A stretch of DNA of 64,000 nt from Catellatospora methionotrophica. Lineage in GTDB: Bacteria > Actinomycetota > Actinomycetes > Mycobacteriales > Micromonosporaceae. Of the stretch, positions 60,117 through 64,000 are shown in pieces. The first letter of the stretch is position 1. Every line of letters begins with the position of its first letter. The DNA is taken from positions 496,001 through 560,000 of the forward strand of contig NZ_JAAOTJ010000002.1 in assembly GCF_011297335.1 (NCBI RefSeq), in the 5' to 3' direction. Under the pieces are notes generated by a model that was not told the origin of the DNA, did not search any database, and worked only from the letters and a program-made list of their open reading frames with translations. The translations under genes and the position numbers were made by a program.

Positions 60117-60497
60117 TCAGCCCGCGAGCAGTGCCGCGACGAGGGCCGCCAGCGGGGTCAGCCCCTGGATGAGCGCGGCGCGGGCCATCCGGCGGTCGGT
60201 GGCCGCCAGCACCACGGCCGCGCCCAGCATGCAGGCACAGCTGAACAGGGCGACGGCCGCGCCGACGACCGGGTGTCCGGTGTGCACGGCGACCACCCCG
60301 CCCAGCGCCCCCAGGCCCAGGAACAGGTTGTAGAAGCCCTGGTTGAAGGCCCAGGGGTGGACCGCCGCCAGGTCCTGCGGCTTGACCCGGAACCGGCCGT
60401 GCACCTGTGGCCGCCGGAACAGCACACTCTCCATCGTGAAGATCAGCACATGCAGCAGACCCGCGAGCACGGCGAAAACCTGAGCGACCACGTTCAT
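60117..60497 (-). CDS. DUF1304 family membrane protein
   Basis: A 126-residue protein with four hydrophobic segments. The family signature is recognisable: AGLLHVLIFTMESVLF in TM1, then HPWAFNQGFYNLFLGLGALGG. ATDRRMARAALIQGLTPLAA is near the end. No activity is known for DUF1304; the Glu and His/Asn residues inside TM1-TM2 suggest a functional pocket. ATG 60497 or GTG 60503 are equally possible starts. It begins 24 nt after the stop of the upstream MFS gene on the same strand and is probably co-transcribed with it. Confidence 0.9.
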   Translation of the reverse strand: MNVVAQVFAVLAGLLHVLIFTMESVLFRRPQVHGRFRVKPQDLAAVHPWAFNQGFYNLFLGLGALGGVVAVHTGHPVVGAAVALFSCACMLGAAVVLAATDRRMARAALIQGLTPLAALVAALLAG

Positions 60498-60520
60498 GGA
60501 CACGAGTGTCGCTCACCCGC

Positions 60521-61717
60521 TCACCCGGTCGGCTGCGGGTGGCGGGTCCGGGTCGCGGCCAGGTACGCCACGATCAGGGCGGCGGCGAGCACCACGAGGC
60601 TGAGCCCGAGGGCGTTCACGCCCCAGGTGCCCAGGACCACGCCGATGATCGCCGGGATGATCGAGCCGCCGAGCCCCGCGCCCGCCATCTGCAGGCCGAT
60701 GGTCCGGTCGGCGTGAGCCGCCCCGACCCGCTCCGCCGTCAGCAGCGTGAACAGCGGGAACACCGCCGCTGCGGCGAAACCGATGACGATGAACCCGAAC
60801 GCCGCGAGCCAGCCCGGCCCCGGCACGGCGACCAGCACCGCCCCGGCGGCCATACCGCCGATCGACCAGACGACGGTCCGGCCCGGCAGGAACCGGTGCG
60901 CGGCGAAGCCCTGCAGCACCCGGCCGACGAACAGGCTGCCCCAGTACAGCGACACGCAGACGCCCGCGACCGCGTCGCTCATCCCACGGCCCTCGGTGAG
61001 CAGCTGGTACGCGAACAGTCCGGCGCCGACCTCCAGCGCCACGTACACGGCGATGGTCAGCACGCTGAACCAGACCGCGGGCAGCTTGAACGTGTCCCGG
61101 GCCCGGACCGGCCCGGCGTGCGCCTCGTGGGGGGCCTGTTCGGGTTCCGGCCGCCGCGCCCACTGCCGGGCGGTCAGCACGAACGCCACCGCCAGCACCG
61201 CCTGCCCGGACGCGACGACCAGGTAACCGGGCCGCCAGGCGTCGCCGTACTGGATCGCCGCCGTCATGATCAGTGGTCCCATCGCGACGCCGAGCCCGAA
61301 GAACGCGTGCAGCCAGTTCATGTGCCGGGGCCCGAACGCCGACGCCGCGTACGCGTTGAGGCCCGCGTCGATCGCGCCGCCCGCGAACCCGGCGAACAGC
61401 GCCGCGGCCATCGTGAACGCGAACGCGGGCGACAGGGCGTACCCGAACAGCGCCAGGCTGGCCAGCGCGGTGCTGCCCGCCAGCAGCCGGCCCACGCCGA
61501 GTTTCGACAGCACGAACCCGGCCGTCACGCTGGAGATCAGATAACCGCAGGTGGACGGGATCAGCAGCAGGCCGATCGTCTCCCGGGGCACGTCCAGGTC
61601 GGCGCTCATCGACGGCCAGGCCACGCCGAGCAGGCCGTCGGGCAGCCCCAGGCTGATGAACGCGAAGTAGGACAGGGCGAGCACCGACAGGCGGATCGGG
61701 GTGACGGAAGACTTCAC
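60521..61717 (-). CDS. MFS transporter
   Basis: A 398-residue 12-helix facilitator of the FucP/YbjJ-like style. TM1 starts SVLALSYFAFISLGLPDGLLGVAWPSM, and DVPRETIGLLLIPSTCGYLISS follows. FAGFAGGAIDAGLNAYAASAFGPRHMNWLH is TM4-5 and is typical of sugar/H+ symporter relatives, as is the DxG...N pattern there. GTG 61717 has no Shine-Dalgarno; CATGAT lies 6 nt before it and might serve as a -10 of a leaderless gene. It is followed by DUF1304. The cargo is unknown. Confidence 0.9.
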   Translation of the reverse strand: MKSSVTPIRLSVLALSYFAFISLGLPDGLLGVAWPSMSADLDVPRETIGLLLIPSTCGYLISSVTAGFVLSKLGVGRLLAGSTALASLALFGYALSPAFAFTMAAALFAGFAGGAIDAGLNAYAASAFGPRHMNWLHAFFGLGVAMGPLIMTAAIQYGDAWRPGYLVVASGQAVLAVAFVLTARQWARRPEPEQAPHEAHAGPVRARDTFKLPAVWFSVLTIAVYVALEVGAGLFAYQLLTEGRGMSDAVAGVCVSLYWGSLFVGRVLQGFAAHRFLPGRTVVWSIGGMAAGAVLVAVPGPGWLAAFGFIVIGFAAAAVFPLFTLLTAERVGAAHADRTIGLQMAGAGLGGSIIPAIIGVVLGTWGVNALGLSLVVLAAALIVAYLAATRTRHPQPTG

Positions 61718-61804
61718 TTCGCGATCATGCCTGATCGGCTACCCGGCCGTCCGCCGGGCGGCAGCCACCCGCCGGTCGGCCACCGTGCCGGGCGCACGCC
61801 GCCG

Positions 61805-62554
61805 TCAGCGGCCGCGCCGTTTCGGCGGGGTGCCGCCGCCGCGCCGTACGCCACCCGTACGCCCCGGTGTGGCCTTGCCACGGTTCGCGCCCTCGGCCGG
61901 TTTACGCGCGGCAGTGCGCGGCTCGGCGGGCGTCGGGGCCCGGCCGCGGGTGCTGTTCGCGGTCCGCCCGCGCACCACACCGATCATCTCCTCGACCAGC
62001 TCGGTGTACCGGTCGCGGGACCACACCAGCCCCACCCCGGAGGCCGGGGCGTCGGTGAGCACGCGGTAGGTGAGGTCACGGCGGTGGTGCAGGCGGGCCA
62101 GCGACTGCGGCACGACGAGCACGCCGACCTCGGCGGCCACCAGCTCGACCGCCTCGGCCGTGGTCGCGGGCCGGTGCGCGGCCACCGTGCCGGGCATCGC
62201 CGCGGCGTCCGGCCAGCCGATCACGTCGTCCTCGGGCAGCAGCAGCGTCTCGTCGGCCAGGTCGGCGAGCGTGACCTCGTCGGCGGCGGCGACCATGTGT
62301 TCACGCGGCACGACGACCACCGTCGCCTCGGTGTACAGCGGAATGGCGTGGAAATCGTCCTGGTCGACGGGCAGCCGCAGCAGACCGGCCTCGGCCTCGC
62401 CGGTCAGCAGCGCGGCGGCGTGCGCGGCCTCCACCGGGACCACCTCCAGCGCCACCTCGGGCTGCCGCTCGGCCCAGACCCGGCTCCACTTGTCCATGGT
62501 GACGCCGGGCACGACCAGCAGGCGGAACGTCGCGGGAGGGCGATCATCGGGCAC
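61805..62554 (-). CDS. LysR-type effector-binding domain protein without HTH
   Basis: A 249-residue protein with only the LysR substrate-binding (periplasmic-binding-like) domain, residues ~8-200 (FRLLVVPGVTMDKWSRVWAE, AGLLRLPVDQDDFHAIPLYT, VVVVPREHM, GVLVVPQSLARLHHR). The N-terminal winged helix is absent. The last ~50 residues are basic and Gly/Arg/Pro-rich (GRTGGVRRGGGTPPKRRGR), which could contact nucleic acid. GTG 62554 is preceded by GGAGGTAACCC, a near-perfect ribosome-binding site, so no upstream HTH has been lost by mis-start. It is divergent from DUF5997, a pairing I recall from other actinomycetes. Confidence 0.88.
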   Translation of the reverse strand: MPDDRPPATFRLLVVPGVTMDKWSRVWAERQPEVALEVVPVEAAHAAALLTGEAEAGLLRLPVDQDDFHAIPLYTEATVVVVPREHMVAAADEVTLADLADETLLLPEDDVIGWPDAAAMPGTVAAHRPATTAEAVELVAAEVGVLVVPQSLARLHHRRDLTYRVLTDAPASGVGLVWSRDRYTELVEEMIGVVRGRTANSTRGRAPTPAEPRTAARKPAEGANRGKATPGRTGGVRRGGGTPPKRRGR

Positions 62555-62721
62555 GGGTTACCTCCGGAGCGTGGACCGGTCGGACACCGGCGATCGGGCC
62601 GCGCTGATCTCAGGCGCAACCTGGTCAGGGTACCGGGCGGCCGGACCCCGGACCGGTGACAGGCGGCACCCCGCCCAGGGGTGAGCGGCCCGGCCCGCCG
62701 CCGGGCCGCTACGCTGACGCG

Positions 62722-63195
62722 GTGACCAAGCCGAAGAAGTCCCAGCTGATGAAGCCCGCCACGGCGGCGCTGAAGCTCGACATCTACCTGCCTGCCACGC
62801 CGCAGGAGTTCCAGGACGGCATGGTGTCGCGTGAGGACCTCGACGAGCTGCAGCGCAACCCTCCGCAGTGGCTGGCCGACCTGCGCCGCGAAGGCCCCCA
62901 CCCGCGCAACGTGGTCGCCGCGCGGCTGCGGATCTCCAACAGCGGGCTGGCCCGCGCGGGCATCACCGAGGCGCTGACCACCGCCCAGATCGCGGACCTG
63001 GCCGCCAACCCGCCGGAGTGGCTGGTCCAGGAGCGCGCGACCCACGCCGAGACCCTGCGCGAGCAGCGGCGGCTCGAGGAGCGCAAGCAGGACGGAACCG
63101 ACAAGGTGACCGTGCCGGCCAAGCCCGCGAAGGCGGCCAAGCCCGCCCGCCGCCAGAGCCCGAGCAGCCGCGGCGGCCGGTCCCCGCGTCGCTGA
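62722..63195 (+). CDS. DUF5997 family protein
   Basis: A 157-residue actinobacterial protein. The conserved core (~residues 5-115) includes MKPATAALKLDIYLPATPQE with FQDGMVSREDLDELQRNPPQWL after it, and VVAARLRISNSGLARAGITE. An A/K/P/R-rich tail follows (VPAKPAKAAKPARRQSP), suggesting nucleic-acid or protein contact. Its function is unknown. It is leaderless: TACGCT (62710-62715), 6 nt, GTG 62722. It is divergent from the standalone LysR effector domain across 167 bp, which may form a two-part regulatory unit. Confidence 0.9.
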   Translation: MTKPKKSQLMKPATAALKLDIYLPATPQEFQDGMVSREDLDELQRNPPQWLADLRREGPHPRNVVAARLRISNSGLARAGITEALTTAQIADLAANPPEWLVQERATHAETLREQRRLEERKQDGTDKVTVPAKPAKAAKPARRQSPSSRGGRSPRR

Positions 63196-63236
63196 TGCCC
63201 AGCCCGGCGCGGGTCACGGGCGGGATCCGGGGCCGG

Positions 63237-63803
63237 ATGTCCAGGCGTCGAAGCGCCGTGGTTCTCGTCAGCATGGTCGCGCTCGTCGGGATCATCGGTG
63301 GATGCGCCCACGAGCTAGGCGCCTCGGAGCGCCCGGCGACCACGGTCGCCGAGCTGGCCGAGACAATCGCGGTGTCCTCGGGCATGTCGTCGAGCCGGTG
63401 GCGTCCAGCGGCTTCCGGATCGCCGGTCCTGCCGAACGGCGACGCGGCTTTCAGCTGGCACGACGGCAGCGACACCGTCGGTGTCACCGTCACCGCGTAC
63501 TCATCGCCGTACGCGGCCACCTGGGCGTTCGTCTCCGGCGACCTGGCCGACGACGCGGCCGACGACTTCGAGTCCTCGCCTTACTCCGTCGCATTCCACG
63601 TCGACGGCCCCGACCAGCAGGCGGGCTGGTGCGTCGTCGAGCGCGGAGGCGGCTGCCTCTACTGGATGTATCAGGCCAGGTTCGGCCAGTACCTGCTACT
63701 GGTCGATCGCTTCGAGCCGGGCACCGCGTGGGAGCAGGACGAGTTCGCCGCGTACGTCGGCAAGTTCGTGCGAGCGATGAACACGGCACTGCCGCCTCGC
63801 TGA
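63237..63803 (+). CDS. Small lipoprotein, hypothetical
   Basis: A 188-residue exported protein. RRRSAVVLVSMVALVGIIGGC is a signal peptide with lipobox IIGGC (Cys near residue 23). The mature part is an alpha/beta domain with paired Trp/Tyr residues (VTAYSSPYAATWAFVSGDLA, GGGCLYWMYQARFGQYLLLV) and a C-terminal helix. ATG 63237 fits the signal peptide best; ATG 63195, overlapping the DUF5997 stop, would add 14 residues. It is probably co-transcribed with DUF5997. No family is recognised. Confidence 0.75.
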   Translation: MSRRRSAVVLVSMVALVGIIGGCAHELGASERPATTVAELAETIAVSSGMSSSRWRPAASGSPVLPNGDAAFSWHDGSDTVGVTVTAYSSPYAATWAFVSGDLADDAADDFESSPYSVAFHVDGPDQQAGWCVVERGGGCLYWMYQARFGQYLLLVDRFEPGTAWEQDEFAAYVGKFVRAMNTALPPR

Positions 63804-63841
63804 CCCGCCACGTGGCGTCGGGTTGGGTCCCATGTGCTGTC

Positions 63842-64000
63842 TCAGGGCTCGGCCCCGACAGCGTCGTGCCAGGTGGTGGTGAGCGCGTTCACGAGCTGCT
63901 CGAACTCGCGGGGTGGCAGGACGCGCGTGGTCAGGCTTCCGCGCTGGGTGGCATGCATGATCGGCCGCCAGATGCCCGGCGGCCCGCGACGGATCGGGGT
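63842..64000 (-). CDS. 3' end of a hypothetical gene, cut by window edge
   Basis: A minus-strand frame is open from the right edge to a TGA at 63844-63842, giving 52 residues ending FEQLVNALTTTWHDAVGAEP. Third codon positions are mostly G or C, and the C-terminal helix with Trp and acidic residues looks like real protein. Too little is present for identification. It is convergent with the small lipoprotein gene (38-nt gap). Confidence 0.55.
   Translation of the reverse strand, partial: TPIRRGPPGIWRPIMHATQRGSLTTRVLPPREFEQLVNALTTTWHDAVGAEP

Overview
The window is very GC-rich, densely packed bacterial DNA with G/C-biased third codon positions, GTG and TTG starts, many leaderless genes (a TANNNT -10 box 6-7 nt before the start codon), actinobacterial families (DUF5997, DUF2332, DUF1906, Pmt-type O-mannosyltransferase) and long-stem intergenic hairpins without strong U tracts. 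This points to a filamentous actinomycete, most likely a Micromonosporaceae member; the genus is inference. I see no rRNA, tRNA, CRISPR array, prophage or insertion sequence, so this reads as an ordinary chromosomal segment.

Layout. 0.2-8.3 kb: a TetR-controlled acyl-CoA dehydrogenase divergent from an SDR, with two TetR-type palindromes between them; an MBL-fold hydrolase; a CNNM/CBS membrane protein; 6-phosphogluconate dehydrogenase; a small membrane protein. 8.3-20 kb: a DUF4062-STAND NTPase; a membrane-anchored EEP phosphatase coupled to SthA transhydrogenase; TrkH/TrkA potassium uptake; a small HTH protein with its own palindrome; an orphan TAXI lipoprotein convergent with a histidine kinase/response regulator pair. 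20-31 kb: Gfo/Idh oxidoreductase, SDR, azoreductase, a secreted DUF1906 protein, a PadR/HAAS pair, a MarR/MFS pair and several uncharacterised proteins. 31-40 kb: methyltransferase, protein O-mannosyltransferase, lytic transglycosylase, YciO-type protein, an H1-like basic protein, a hemerythrin, hydrolases, DUF2332 and a LOG-family protein.

40-58 kb is the most coherent region: an organosulfur acquisition island. ssuD faces a peptide-class ABC importer (binding lipoprotein, two permeases, double-ATPase), followed in one tight operon by an SsuE-type FMN reductase, an SfnB/DszC-like flavin monooxygenase and an NtaA/DszA-like luciferase-family monooxygenase. After a heterodimeric ABC exporter come a second flavin reductase and ssuABC. 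A 23-residue cysteine-ended leader peptide of the actinobacterial RRHVD type precedes the importer, the ssuD/importer gap carries a perfect CRP-type site, and a shared ATRGGATWTR motif lies upstream of ssuD, the flavin reductase and ssuA. Two flavin reductases could supply FMNH2 to three different monooxygenases, which would release sulfite from imported organosulfur compounds.

58-64 kb: a DEAD-box RNA helicase followed by the longest hairpin in the window, DUF1304 and MFS membrane proteins, a LysR effector domain without DNA-binding domain divergent from DUF5997, a small lipoprotein and a gene cut by the right edge.
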